Of a stretch of 64,000 nt of DNA, positions 46,854-57,518 are shown one piece after another. The stretch is taken from positions 2,604,001-2,668,000 of the forward strand of contig NZ_CP025979.1 of NCBI RefSeq assembly GCF_002900365.1, given 5' to 3'. Source of the stretch: Escherichia marmotae (GTDB lineage Bacteria; Pseudomonadota; Gammaproteobacteria; Enterobacterales; Enterobacteriaceae). The notes below the pieces were generated by a model that did no database searches, had not been told where the DNA came from, and saw only the letters and a list, made by a program, of their open reading frames with translations. Position 1 is the first letter of the stretch; the number at the start of each line of letters is the position of its first letter. The position numbers and the translations under genes were made by a program.

Positions 46854-48287
46854 ATGCGATTTTCCAGATTTATCATCGGATTGACCAGCGGTATAGCGTT
46901 CAGTGTTCAGGCCGCGAATGTTGATGAGTACATTACTCAACTCCCCGCAGGTGCCAACCTTGCCCTGATGGTGCAAAAAGTCGGCGCGTCTGCCCCCACT
47001 ATTGATTACCACAGTCAGCAGATGGCGCTACCCGCCAGTACGCAAAAAGTCATCACTGCGCTGGCGGCATTGATTCAACTCGGCCCCGACTTTCGTTTTA
47101 CCACCACGTTGGAAACCAAAGGTAATGTGGAAAATGGTGTGCTTAAAGGCGACTTAGTGGCGCGATTTGGTGCCGATCCGACGCTAAAACGTCAGGATAT
47201 TCGCAATATGGTAGCAACCCTGAAAAAATCTGGCATCACGCAAATCAATGGCAACGTGCTTATAGATACCTCCATTTTTGCCAGTCACGATAAGGCTCCC
47301 GGCTGGCCTTGGAACGACATGACACAATGCTTTAGCGCTCCGCCAGCCGCCGCTATCGTTGACCGCAATTGCTTCTCTGTCTCGCTCTACAGCGCACAAA
47401 AGCCCGGTGATATGGCTTTTATTCGCGTGGCATCTTATTACCCCGTTACGATGTTCAGTCAGGTACGCACCCTCCCCCGTGGTTCTGCCGAAGCGCAATA
47501 TTGCGAGCTGGATGTCGTGCCTGGTGACCTTAACCGCTTTACGCTAACTGGATGCCTGCCACAACGTTCTGAGCCTCTTCCATTGGCCTTTGCCGTACAG
47601 GATGGTGCCAGCTATGCTGGGGCGATTCTGAAAGATGAGCTTAAACAGGCAGGCATCACCTATACCGGCACACTGCTGCGCCAGACACAGGTTAATGAGC
47701 CGGGAACGGTGGTCGCCAGCAAACAGTCGGCCCCTTTGCATGATCTGCTTAAGATTATGCTGAAAAAATCGGACAACATGATCGCAGATACCGTCTTTCG
47801 AATGATTGGTCATGCGCGCTTTAATGTGCCTGGTACATGGCGAGCCGGCTCCGATGCCGTGCGCCAGATCCTGCGTCAGCAAGCCGGTGTCGATATTGGC
47901 AACACCATTATTGCCGATGGTTCAGGGCTTTCACGACATAACCTGATTGCGCCAGCCACCATGATGCAAGTGCTACAATACATTGCCCAGCATGATAACG
48001 AGCTTAACTTTATCTCCATGCTGCCGCTGGCAGGCTATGACGGCTCGTTACAGTACCGTGCCGGTCTGCATCAGGCGGGGGTAGATGGCAAAGTTTCGGC
48101 AAAAACAGGATCGTTACAAGGCGTGTATAACCTGGCGGGATTCATTACCACGGCAAGTGGGCAACGGATGGCATTTGTACAATATCTTTCTGGCTATGCG
48201 GTAGAACCGGCGGATCAACGTAATCGCCGCATTCCGTTGGTGCGCTTTGAAAGCCGCTTGTACAAAGATATTTATCAGAACAATTAG
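46854..48287 (+). CDS. dacB: DacB, penicillin-binding protein 4
   Basis: 477 residues, periplasmic D-alanyl-D-alanine carboxypeptidase/endopeptidase. A signal peptide (about 20 residues) precedes the type-C PBP domain with its three motifs: STQK (serine nucleophile, near residue 62), SDN and KTG. In E. coli inactivation of dacB raises AmpC through AmpR only in species that carry ampR; here it is intact. The group II intron begins only a few bases after its stop. Confidence 0.97.
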   Translation: MRFSRFIIGLTSGIAFSVQAANVDEYITQLPAGANLALMVQKVGASAPTIDYHSQQMALPASTQKVITALAALIQLGPDFRFTTTLETKGNVENGVLKGDLVARFGADPTLKRQDIRNMVATLKKSGITQINGNVLIDTSIFASHDKAPGWPWNDMTQCFSAPPAAAIVDRNCFSVSLYSAQKPGDMAFIRVASYYPVTMFSQVRTLPRGSAEAQYCELDVVPGDLNRFTLTGCLPQRSEPLPLAFAVQDGASYAGAILKDELKQAGITYTGTLLRQTQVNEPGTVVASKQSAPLHDLLKIMLKKSDNMIADTVFRMIGHARFNVPGTWRAGSDAVRQILRQQAGVDIGNTIIADGSGLSRHNLIAPATMMQVLQYIAQHDNELNFISMLPLAGYDGSLQYRAGLHQAGVDGKVSAKTGSLQGVYNLAGFITTASGQRMAFVQYLSGYAVEPADQRNRRIPLVRFESRLYKDIYQNN

Positions 48288-48323
48288 TTAATCGGGATAG
48301 GAGCTGATCTCACGATCAGCTTC

Positions 48324-48364
48324 CTCCCACACCACCGTACGTACGGGGCCGTATACGGCGGTTC
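48324..48364 (-). ncRNA. Group II intron domain V
   Basis: Minus strand GAACCGCCGTATACGGCCCC then GTACGTACGGTGGTGTGGGAG: the catalytic hairpin with GTACGTAC tetraloop-like centre and the class C AGAACCGCC/GGTGGTGTGGGAG arms. Confidence 0.8.
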
Positions 48365-48386
48365 GGTTATGTTGATCGTCGCCTGC

Positions 48387-49739
48387 CTATACTTCTGGCA
48401 GGCCCAGTCTGGAGAACAGCTTATTGGGGAGTGCTATATTCAGTGCCGGACTACAGCTTATCCGCCACTCTTTATGGCAGCTTCCTGCTGTTTGCGCCGC
48501 AAGGTCCTTGCTTACGCCTCGACTGCGCAACTCCCTGAAGCGGTTGCGGCCCGTTTTCCACTGTTTCCAGAGTATGCTTCGCAGCCTGCGCCTTATCCAT
48601 CCGTTCAGCTCTCGCATCAGCGATGGCCTCTGGTTCAGCCCGTAGTAACTTTTCCAGCCCGTCAGATATCGTCTTAGCGGCTGAGTTAGCTGTTCAAGGC
48701 TTCTCCCTGTGTTGCGTCCGGTCAGTGCTCTTATCCGCATTTTGAACCGTTTTATCGACTCCGGCGATACCACGCACCATACCTTCCGCCCCCTTATGAA
48801 GCTGTATCCAAGGAACTTGCGCGTTTCAGGGCGTGCTACAGCACTCTTCTTCGCGTTGACCTTCAGCTTCAGTTTATGGCTCAGCCAGTGCGTCAACCCC
48901 GCCATGATCCGGTTGCCTGCCCGTTCGCTTTTCACGTAGACATTACAGTCGTCTGCGTACCGCACGAACTTCAGACCACGTTTCTCCAGTTCCTTGTCGA
49001 GGTCGTCAAGCAGCAGGTTCGATAGCAGCGGCGACAGTGGGCCGCCCTGCGGCGTTCCTTCTGTCACCGGCCTTACCAGACCTGCGTCCATCACCCCTGC
49101 ATTCAGGAACCTGCGGATAAGTGACAACACCCGTTTATCCGATACTCGTTTCTCTATCCGGCTCATCAGCACATCGTGATTTACCCGGTCGAAGAACTTC
49201 TCCAGATCGAGGTCGACCACCCAGTGATACCCGGCCCCGATATGTTCCCGGGCTTGTATCACTGCCTGGTGGGCCGAACGACCGGGACGGAACCCGTAGC
49301 TGTTGTCGCTGAACGAGCTATCCCACTGTGCCTGCAATACCTGCATCATCGCCTGCTGGATGAAGCGATCCACCACCGTCGGGATGCCCAGCAGACGTTC
49401 GCCGCCGCCGGGCTTCGGTATGGACACTCTTCTCACAGGAGATGGGCGGTATCTGCCGGACAGCAGTTGCGCTTTCAGCTCTGGCCAGTGGTGCCTCAGG
49501 TAGTCCGGCAGTTCGCTTACGCGCATACCATCGACTCCCGCTGCACCTTTGTTGGCTTTAACTCTTTTCAGGGCTTGCCTGAGATTGACTGGTTCACAAA
49601 TGGCTTCCATCAGCCACACTGTTGACGACGGACTTTCTCTGTTCGTCGGTGCCTGCACGGTTTCAGCCCCCGGAAGGGCGGCGTTCGGGGCTTCACCCCG
49701 TTCCCCGGCCTCAGGGTCGCGATGCGTTTTCTGCTGCAT
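48387..49739 (-). CDS. Group II intron reverse transcriptase/maturase
   Basis: 450 residues. Reverse transcriptase domains: RT1-2 (RRVSIPKPGGGERLLGIPTV, DRFIQQAMMQVL), RT3 (SYGFRPGRSAHQAV), RT4 (VDLDLEKFFDRVNHD), the TPQGGPLSPLLSN box and the active-site YADD in FVRYADDCNVYV. A maturase domain X (PLRRYLTGWKSYYG...) ends the protein; there is no HNH endonuclease zinc domain, as usual for class C. The frame is intact. Reads in the same direction as the intron RNA. Confidence 0.94.
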   Translation of the reverse strand: MQQKTHRDPEAGERGEAPNAALPGAETVQAPTNRESPSSTVWLMEAICEPVNLRQALKRVKANKGAAGVDGMRVSELPDYLRHHWPELKAQLLSGRYRPSPVRRVSIPKPGGGERLLGIPTVVDRFIQQAMMQVLQAQWDSSFSDNSYGFRPGRSAHQAVIQAREHIGAGYHWVVDLDLEKFFDRVNHDVLMSRIEKRVSDKRVLSLIRRFLNAGVMDAGLVRPVTEGTPQGGPLSPLLSNLLLDDLDKELEKRGLKFVRYADDCNVYVKSERAGNRIMAGLTHWLSHKLKLKVNAKKSAVARPETRKFLGYSFIRGRKVWCVVSPESIKRFKMRIRALTGRNTGRSLEQLTQPLRRYLTGWKSYYGLNQRPSLMRELNGWIRRRLRSILWKQWKTGRNRFRELRSRGVSKDLAAQTAGSCHKEWRISCSPALNIALPNKLFSRLGLPEV

Positions 49740-50154
49740 GACCGTTCAGAACCTCCGTTGATACTCGTCACTCATTACCGTTCGGGCCTTCGGGTGTCAT
49801 GCCCTACTATGCCCTCTGCTGACTCCTGTCCGCCGGTCAGCGCCCCTTACGGTACGCTCAGTTCTGGATACAGAACGACGGACAGGCCTCCCGGGGTAAG
49901 TTCAGCCGCCTTCACCACACACCTGTCCGATTTACCACCCCGGTTCTTGATGGTTATGGCCTTCGCAATTCTTTGCTTGCTCCGCCAACCGGGTAGGCCT
50001 CGTATCGGATTTCTGTTCGTCAGGTCATGGATTTGCTTCACGCTTCCTTCAGACCCCGCCTCACGACGACGCCCTTGCGCTTCGCTAGTCCTTCGCCACC
50101 ATCAGGCTGGACAGGGGACTTTCACCCCCGAGCTGCTGAACATGCCCGGCACAC

Positions 50155-50187
50155 AAAAGAAACCCCGGCGCAGTGCCGGGGTTTTGC
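50155..50187 (-). terminator. obgE terminator, target site of the intron
   Basis: Minus-strand AACCCCGGCACTGCGCCGGG followed by GTTTCTTTT; the intron's first base comes next. Confidence 0.9.
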
Positions 50188-50190
50188 TGA

Positions 50191-51378
<1,188 letters not shown>

Positions 51379-52344
51379 TCATTCGCCTGCGCGGGGTTGC
51401 GATACCACCGTTGTATGCTTACGTAATCCGCCCCAAATACGATGACCAATGGCGGAATACATCGCGCCCGCAACCACGACAAACGCACCGAGATAACCTA
51501 AAAGGTTTAACATCGGTCTGGCGAAGAAATCGGGCCAGGCCAGTGATAAAAGATCTGAAAAAAACAGCGTAAACAGTGGAGTAAGCGTGATGATCGCGCT
51601 CACCTGCGCTGCCTGCCAGCGTGCCATCGCTTCCGCCAGGGCGCCATATCCTACCAACGTATTCAGCCCGCAAAAAATTAAACATGCGAGTTGCCAGTTG
51701 CTAAGCTGCGCTATTACCCCTGGTTTCGCCAGTGGGAAGAGCGCCACTGTACATAAAGTGTACAGCAAAAACAGGATCTGCGGTGATGCCAACCGACGCA
51801 ATAAAACCTTTTGCGCCACGCCATAACTCACCCAGACCGTTGCAGCACCGACACCAAAGATAACACCCCAGGTGTAATCGGTGAGCTTTGTAAAAATCTC
51901 AACCAGACTGGTGTTAAAGAACATCACCAGCCCACTCAGAAGCATCAATGCTCCCACTACCTGAGTGCTACGCATTTTCTCTTTCAGGATAAATACGCTG
52001 GCAACCATCATGCCAACCGGCGAGAGTTGCCCTATCACCTGCGAGGCGGTAGGACTCAAGTATTGCAAGGATGAGCTGAACAGGATGAAATTCCCAAACA
52101 GTCCGGCAGTCGCCACCGCCAGTAATATCAACCAACGTGGCTTACGAAACACGCGTAATGGCGGCAGCTTTTTCTTCACTGCAAGAATGGCACCAAGGCC
52201 AATACTCGCCATCAAGAAACGGTAAAACACGATTGTCGGAGGTTCCATCACCTCCAGCACCTGCTTCATTGCGATTGGCAACGCCCCCCAGCAAATTGCT
52301 GTGGTGAGCGCCAAAAGAATGCCAATGCCTGCCTGCTGCTTCAT
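51379..52344 (-). CDS. yhbE: YhbE, EamA-family inner-membrane transporter
   Basis: 321 residues with ten membrane segments, formed by two EamA/DMT repeats. Substrate unknown. It sits between rpmA and obgE, 15 bp before obgE, and is separated from rpmA by a strong hairpin terminator. Confidence 0.93.
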   Translation of the reverse strand: MKQQAGIGILLALTTAICWGALPIAMKQVLEVMEPPTIVFYRFLMASIGLGAILAVKKKLPPLRVFRKPRWLILLAVATAGLFGNFILFSSSLQYLSPTASQVIGQLSPVGMMVASVFILKEKMRSTQVVGALMLLSGLVMFFNTSLVEIFTKLTDYTWGVIFGVGAATVWVSYGVAQKVLLRRLASPQILFLLYTLCTVALFPLAKPGVIAQLSNWQLACLIFCGLNTLVGYGALAEAMARWQAAQVSAIITLTPLFTLFFSDLLSLAWPDFFARPMLNLLGYLGAFVVVAGAMYSAIGHRIWGGLRKHTTVVSQPRAGE

Positions 52345-52413
52345 ACCGTATTCCCTGCAAAACGCATTTGCGGATTAACGCCGCACGATGCGCATTTTTA
52401 CCGGTTGTCGAAT

Positions 52414-52448
52414 GTAAAAAGCCCCGCAACACGTTGCGGGGCTTTCAT
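52414..52448 (-). terminator. Terminator after rpmA
   Basis: Minus-strand AGCCCCGCAACGTGTTGCGGGG followed by CTTTTTAC; limits read-through from rplU-rpmA to yhbE-obgE. Confidence 0.9.
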
Positions 52449-52470
52449 CCGTTACCGGGACGCGAAAAAC

Positions 52471-52728
52471 TTATTCAGCTTCGATGCTGATAAACTTACG
52501 GTTTTTCGGGCCTTTAACTTCGAATTTCACTTTACCGTCTGCTTTAGCAAACAAAGTGTGGTCACGACCGCAACCTACGTTGGTGCCCGCGTGGAATTTA
52601 GTACCACGTTGACGAACGATGATGCTACCCGCCAGAACGGATTCGCCACCGAAACGCTTAACGCCCAGGCGTTTAGCTTCTGAATCGCGACCGTTACGTG
52701 TGGAGCCGCCAGCCTTTTTATGTGCCAT
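52471..52728 (-). CDS. rpmA: 50S ribosomal protein L27
   Basis: 85 residues, starting MAHKKAGGSTRNGRDSEAKR; the N-terminal tail reaches the peptidyl-transferase centre. No N-terminal cleavage extension, as expected outside Firmicutes. 20 bp after rplU. Confidence 0.98.
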   Translation of the reverse strand: MAHKKAGGSTRNGRDSEAKRLGVKRFGGESVLAGSIIVRQRGTKFHAGTNVGCGRDHTLFAKADGKVKFEVKGPKNRKFISIEAE

Positions 52729-52748
52729 TTGAAATCTCTCCTCAGGTC

Positions 52749-53096
<348 letters not shown>

Positions 53097-53318
53097 TCAG
53101 AGCGCGCTATAAATATTCACAATAGGGCGCGAATATTACGCAAAACGCACGCCTTTGACAAGTGCTACAGTCAATACACGAAGAAAAAAAACACAACTTG
53201 TACGGTAACGTTTATCTGTGCCATTTTTTCAGTACAATCACCCTATATTCCTAACCATAAACCCTAAGTTGCCTTTTTTCACAGTAAGGTAATCGGGGCG
53301 AAAAGCCCGGCTTTTGCG

Positions 53319-54290
53319 ATGAATTTAGAAAAAATCAATGAGTTAACCGCGCAAGATATGGCGAGTGTTAATGCGGCAATTCTCGAGCAGCTTAATTCCG
53401 AAGTCCAACTGATCAATCAGTTAGGCTATTACATCGTCAGCGGCGGGGGTAAACGCATTCGCCCGATGATTGCTGTACTGGCTGCACGAGCTGTTGGCTA
53501 TGAGGGGAATGCGCATGTCACTATCGCCGCCCTGATCGAGTTTATCCACACGGCGACCCTGCTACACGACGACGTTGTGGATGAATCAGATATGCGCAGG
53601 GGTAAAGCTACCGCCAACGCCGCGTTTGGCAATGCTGCCAGCGTGTTGGTTGGTGATTTTATTTATACCCGCGCTTTCCAGATGATGACCAGCCTCGGCT
53701 CGCTCAAAGTGCTGGAAGTGATGTCCGAAGCGGTAAACGTCATCGCAGAAGGTGAAGTGCTGCAACTGATGAACGTTAACGACCCGGACATCACCGAAGA
53801 AAACTACATGCGCGTTATTTACAGCAAAACCGCGCGCCTGTTTGAGGCTGCTGCTCAGTGTTCCGGAATTCTGGCAGGTTGTACGCCAGAAGAAGAAAAA
53901 GGTCTGCAGGATTATGGTCGCTACCTCGGCACCGCTTTCCAGCTAATCGACGATTTGCTCGATTACAATGCCGACGGTGAACAGTTGGGTAAAAACGTCG
54001 GGGACGATCTGAACGAAGGTAAACCAACGTTACCGCTGCTGCATGCAATGCATCATGGCACACCGGAACAAGCGCAGATGATCCGTACCGCCATTGAGCA
54101 AGGCAACGGGCGTCATCTTCTGGAACCTGTTCTGGAAGCAATGAACGCTTGTGGTTCTCTCGAATGGACGCGTCAGCGTGCCGAGGAAGAAGCAGATAAA
54201 GCTATTGAAGCATTACAGGTACTCCCGGACACTCCGTGGCGAGAGGCATTAATCGGCCTCGCGCACATCGCTGTTCAACGCGATCGCTAA
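53319..54290 (+). CDS. ispB: Octaprenyl diphosphate synthase
   Basis: 323 residues. Makes the C40 side chain of ubiquinone and menaquinone. The two Asp-rich motifs are LLHDDVVDESDMRRG (first) and QLIDDLLDYNAD (second), with GGGKRIRP near the N-terminus. Essential in E. coli. Confidence 0.98.
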   Translation: MNLEKINELTAQDMASVNAAILEQLNSEVQLINQLGYYIVSGGGKRIRPMIAVLAARAVGYEGNAHVTIAALIEFIHTATLLHDDVVDESDMRRGKATANAAFGNAASVLVGDFIYTRAFQMMTSLGSLKVLEVMSEAVNVIAEGEVLQLMNVNDPDITEENYMRVIYSKTARLFEAAAQCSGILAGCTPEEEKGLQDYGRYLGTAFQLIDDLLDYNADGEQLGKNVGDDLNEGKPTLPLLHAMHHGTPEQAQMIRTAIEQGNGRHLLEPVLEAMNACGSLEWTRQRAEEEADKAIEALQVLPDTPWREALIGLAHIAVQRDR

Positions 54291-54517
54291 TCCCTTCCCT
54301 GTATCCCGCGCATTGCGCGGGATAATTCCAGTAAGCTCCATAAAAATACTTATTCAGCGCAATACTCTCTGAATAATCAGGCCATTTTTCTTTATATATT
54401 CTGAATCTTCACGCTATTTACATGAACTTTTTAGAGCAATTCGCCATCAGGAGTATAGTGATGCTCGACAGAACGCATGTTCTGAATGAAAGCGACTAAC
54501 TTAAGGAGTGAGGAAAG

Positions 54518-54796
54518 ATGGAGAATAATTTCATTGACTGGCATCCTGCCGACATCATTGCTGGTTTGCGGAAAAAAGGAACATCAATGGCTGCGGAGTC
54601 TCGCAGAAATGGTTTAAGTTCTTCGACGCTGGCAAATGCATTATCACGTCCCTGGCCGAAGGGAGAGATGATTATTGCGAAAGCATTAGGAACGGAACCT
54701 TGGGTAATCTGGCCATCACGCTATCACGATCCGCAGACACATGCGTTTATCGACAGAACACAGTTAATGCGCAGCTACACCAAACCGAAAAAATGA
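54518..54796 (+). CDS. sfsB: SfsB (Nlp), Ner-like DNA-binding protein
   Basis: 92 residues, similar to the phage Mu Ner repressor: helix-turn-helix GTSMAAESRRNGLSSSTLANAL followed by the RPWPKGEMIIAKALGTEPWVIWPSRY signature. Reported to influence maltose genes with CRP; the natural targets are unclear. It follows a hairpin after ispB and is convergent with murA. Confidence 0.93.
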   Translation: MENNFIDWHPADIIAGLRKKGTSMAAESRRNGLSSSTLANALSRPWPKGEMIIAKALGTEPWVIWPSRYHDPQTHAFIDRTQLMRSYTKPKK

Positions 54797-54799
54797 GTT

Positions 54800-54832
54800 G
54801 TCTGGCGGTAGCCCCGCGAACGGGGCTGCCAG
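54800..54832. terminator. Hairpin between sfsB and murA
   Basis: GGCGGTAGCCCCGCGAACGG and its completion GGCTGCC form a stable stem between the two convergent stops; T run modest. Confidence 0.65.
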
Positions 54833-54843
54833 CTTTCAGACGA

Positions 54844-56103
54844 TTACTCGCCTTTCACACGCTCGATGTTCGCACCTAAGGCACGCAGTTTGTCTTCAAT
54901 GCGTTCGTAGCCGCGATCGATGTGATAAATACGATCAACAACCGTAGTTCCTTCTGCAATACAACCAGCCAGCACCAGACTTGCTGAAGCACGCAGATCG
55001 GTCGCCATAACCTGTGCGCCGGAAAGTTTTTCGACACCGTGACAAATAACGGTATTGCTTTCAATCTCGGCATGCGCGCCCATACGGCTCAGTTCTGGCA
55101 CGTGCATAAAGCGGTTTTCAAACACAGTTTCAGTGATGAATCCAGTCCCTTCTGCCACCAGGTTCAGCAACGTGAACTGGGCCTGCATATCGGTCGGAAA
55201 CGCCGGATGCGGCGCGGTACGCACATTAACAGCCTTCGGACGTTTGCCATGCATATCCAGGCTAATCCAGTCCTCACCCACTTCAATATCCGCCCCGGCG
55301 TCACGCAACTTCACCAGCACAGCATCGAGGGTATCTGGCTGGGCGTTACGGCAGATAATTTTACCGCGAGAGATCGCCGCAGCGACCAGGAACGTGCCGG
55401 TCTCAATACGATCCGGTAGCACGCGGTAGACGCCACCGCCTAAACGTTCCACACCTTCGATGACTATTCGATCAGTACCCTGACCGCTAATTTTCGCGCC
55501 CAGCGTAATGAGGAAGTTGGCGGTATCGACGATTTCCGGTTCACGCGCCGCGTTTTCGATAACGGTAGTGCCTTCTGCCAGAGTTGCGGCACACATGATG
55601 GTGACTGTTGCTCCAACGCTGACTTTATCCATCACGATATGCGCGCCTTTCAGACGGCCATCGACGGAAGCCTTAACGTAACCTTCTTCCAGTTTGATGG
55701 TCGCGCCTAATTGCTCAAGGCCGGAAATATGTAAATCAACCGGGCGCGCACCAATTGTACAACCGCCAGGCAGCGAAACCTGTCCCTGACCGAAACGCGC
55801 TACCAGCGGCCCCAGCGCCCAAATAGAAGCGCGCATGGTTTTCACCAGCTCGTAAGGCGCGCAGAACACATTTACATCGCGGGCATCAATATGCACAGAG
55901 CCATTACGTTCCACTTTAGCACCAAGCTGACTCAGCAATTTCATTGACGTATCGACGTCTTTCAGTTTCGGAACGTTCTGGATCTCTACTGGCTCTTCCG
56001 CCAGTAGCGCGGCAAAAAGGATAGGCAGAGCAGCATTTTTAGCGCCGGAAATTGTGACTTCGCCCTGGAGCTTTGTTGGCCCCTGAACACGAAATTTATC
56101 CAT
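54844..56103 (-). CDS. murA: UDP-N-acetylglucosamine enolpyruvyl transferase
   Basis: 419 residues. First committed step of peptidoglycan synthesis. The catalytic Cys115 is in LPGGCTIGARPVDLH, as in fosfomycin-sensitive enzymes; SGAKNAALPIL near the N-terminus holds Lys22 and Asn23. It is downstream of ibaG by 54 bp. Confidence 0.98.
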   Translation of the reverse strand: MDKFRVQGPTKLQGEVTISGAKNAALPILFAALLAEEPVEIQNVPKLKDVDTSMKLLSQLGAKVERNGSVHIDARDVNVFCAPYELVKTMRASIWALGPLVARFGQGQVSLPGGCTIGARPVDLHISGLEQLGATIKLEEGYVKASVDGRLKGAHIVMDKVSVGATVTIMCAATLAEGTTVIENAAREPEIVDTANFLITLGAKISGQGTDRIVIEGVERLGGGVYRVLPDRIETGTFLVAAAISRGKIICRNAQPDTLDAVLVKLRDAGADIEVGEDWISLDMHGKRPKAVNVRTAPHPAFPTDMQAQFTLLNLVAEGTGFITETVFENRFMHVPELSRMGAHAEIESNTVICHGVEKLSGAQVMATDLRASASLVLAGCIAEGTTVVDRIYHIDRGYERIEDKLRALGANIERVKGE

Positions 56104-56157
56104 TTAGTTTGTTCTCAGTTAACAATTCATATCTGCTACCGGCAAATCGCCCATAGC

Positions 56158-56412
56158 TCAAAAGCCGTTCAGTTTGCGATCGCGCGCCCACTCCGCAGGG
56201 GTATAAGCTTTGATCGACACAGCATGAATGCGGTTATCCGCAATATATTCCATCAGCGGACCATAAACCGTCTGCTGTTTTTTAACCCGGCTCATGCCGT
56301 CAAACATCTCACCCACGGCAATAACCTGAAAGTGGCTGCCATCGCCGGAAACGTGGACTTCCTGGAGGGAGAGAGCGTTCATCAGCACGCTCTGAATTTC
56401 ATTATTTTCCAT
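56158..56412 (-). CDS. ibaG: IbaG, BolA-family protein
   Basis: 84 residues from MENNEIQ; five upstream in-frame residues are rejected. BolA fold with the helix-turn FDGMSRVKKQQTVYGPLMEYI and conserved HAVSIKAYTP. Pairs with monothiol glutaredoxin GrxD in 2Fe-2S handling and is linked to acid stress. It heads murA, following a terminator behind mlaB. Confidence 0.95.
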   Translation of the reverse strand: MENNEIQSVLMNALSLQEVHVSGDGSHFQVIAVGEMFDGMSRVKKQQTVYGPLMEYIADNRIHAVSIKAYTPAEWARDRKLNGF

Positions 56413-56480
56413 GGGATCTTCATTCATCAGTTAATAAGCCAGCGAAACATCTTAGAGCAAAGTTGCGCAGTCATAAATAA

Positions 56481-56515
56481 GCAAAAAGCCTTGCTGATGT
56501 ATCAAACAAGGCTCA
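56481..56515 (-). terminator. Terminator of the mla operon
   Basis: Minus-strand AGCCTTG ... CAAGGCT stem with a 13-base loop, followed by TTTTTGC, between mlaB and ibaG. Confidence 0.75.
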
Positions 56516-56571
56516 ACTTGCAGGCAGATTTGCTGGACTGGCGGTTAACGCCTTATCCAGCCTGAAAAAAT

Positions 56572-56865
56572 TTAACGAGGCAGGACATCAGACGGCAAAT
56601 TATACAACTTTGCCAGGGTATAGACTTTATCGTTTACCCCCTGAAGCGTCACGCTGTGACCCTGCTTTTTCGCCAGATTGATAAGGTGGAGCAGCAACGC
56701 CAACCCACCTGTATCAACGCGGGACACGCGACTGAGATCGATGCAGGTAATTCCCTTCATCGCTTCTTCACGCACTTCCCAAAGCGGTAGCAGTACGTCT
56801 TGATCCAACTCTCCAGCTAATGCCAGAGTGTCACCCGTCTGCACCCAGCTCAGTGACTCACTCAT
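56572..56865 (-). CDS. mlaB: MlaB, STAS-domain protein of the Mla transporter
   Basis: 97 residues from MSESLSW; the longer upstream open frame overlaps mlaC and is not the family protein. STAS domain with CIDLSRVSRVDTGGLALLLH, containing the conserved Thr52-type position used in MlaF binding. It stabilises the MlaFE ATPase. Start overlaps the mlaC stop by one base. Confidence 0.95.
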   Translation of the reverse strand: MSESLSWVQTGDTLALAGELDQDVLLPLWEVREEAMKGITCIDLSRVSRVDTGGLALLLHLINLAKKQGHSVTLQGVNDKVYTLAKLYNLPSDVLPR

Positions 56866-57500
56866 TATTTTTTCTCTTCCAGAGTGATTTTCTGTTGAGA
56901 AATCGATTTCAGTTGCGCAGTCAGGCCGTCGATACCTTTGGTACGCAGCAGCGTTCCCCACTCGTTTTGTTTGGTGGTGATCATGCTGACGCCTTCGGCA
57001 ATCATGTCGTAAGCCTGCCAGTTGCCAGTTTGGGAATTTTTGCGCCACTGGAAATCCAGACGTACCGGCGGGCGGCCATTCGGGTCAATAATGGTGACAC
57101 GAATAGGCACAATGGTTTTGTCGCCCAGCGGCTGTTCTGGCGCAATCTGGTAAGTCTGACCGTGATACATCGCCAGTGCCTGACCGTAAGCCTGCTTCAG
57201 GTACTCACGGAAAGCGGCAAAGTACGCGTCACGTTGGGCCGGGGTAGCACTCTTGTAATACTGACCCAGCACCAGTGCACCAGCGTATTTCACCTGCACA
57301 TACGGCAGTAGCTCCTGATCAACAATAGTACGCAGATAATCCGGGTTAGCCCGAATTTGCGGTTGCTCATTCTTCAGGCGATCGAACGTTTTCTGCGCCG
57401 CCTCGTCCATCAGCTTATACGGATTGGTCTGGTCTGCCGCTGTTGCCGCACTCAACGGTGCAATCACCAGCAAAGCGACCATCATTAAACGTTTAAACAT
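56865..57500 (-). CDS. mlaC: MlaC, periplasmic phospholipid carrier
   Basis: 211 residues with a signal peptide ending SAATA-AD. MlaC/Ttg2D fold (YKLMDEAAQKTFDRLKNEQ, FREYLKQAYGQALAMYHGQT). Shuttles phospholipids between the outer-membrane MlaA-OmpC complex and the inner-membrane MlaFEDB transporter. 18 bp after mlaD. Confidence 0.97.
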   Translation of the reverse strand: MFKRLMMVALLVIAPLSAATAADQTNPYKLMDEAAQKTFDRLKNEQPQIRANPDYLRTIVDQELLPYVQVKYAGALVLGQYYKSATPAQRDAYFAAFREYLKQAYGQALAMYHGQTYQIAPEQPLGDKTIVPIRVTIIDPNGRPPVRLDFQWRKNSQTGNWQAYDMIAEGVSMITTKQNEWGTLLRTKGIDGLTAQLKSISQQKITLEEKK

Positions 57501-57518
57501 GCGTCGGTTCTCCTGAAA

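Larger units (their letters stand above)
48291..50154 (-). mobile_element. Group II intron, bacterial class C type, complete
   Basis: About 1864 nt on the minus strand. The 5' end is GTGTGCCGGGCATG, fitting the GUGYG rule, directly after the T run of the obgE terminator. The 3' end carries a domain V hairpin (48324-48364, CCGCCGTATACGGCCCCGTA type) and domain VI ending in CCTATCCCGAT. It encodes a maturase without an endonuclease domain. Insertion right behind a hairpin terminator is the hallmark of class C introns. The 3' boundary is accurate to a few bases; joining the exons gives TTTT-TAACTAATTG. Confidence 0.87.
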
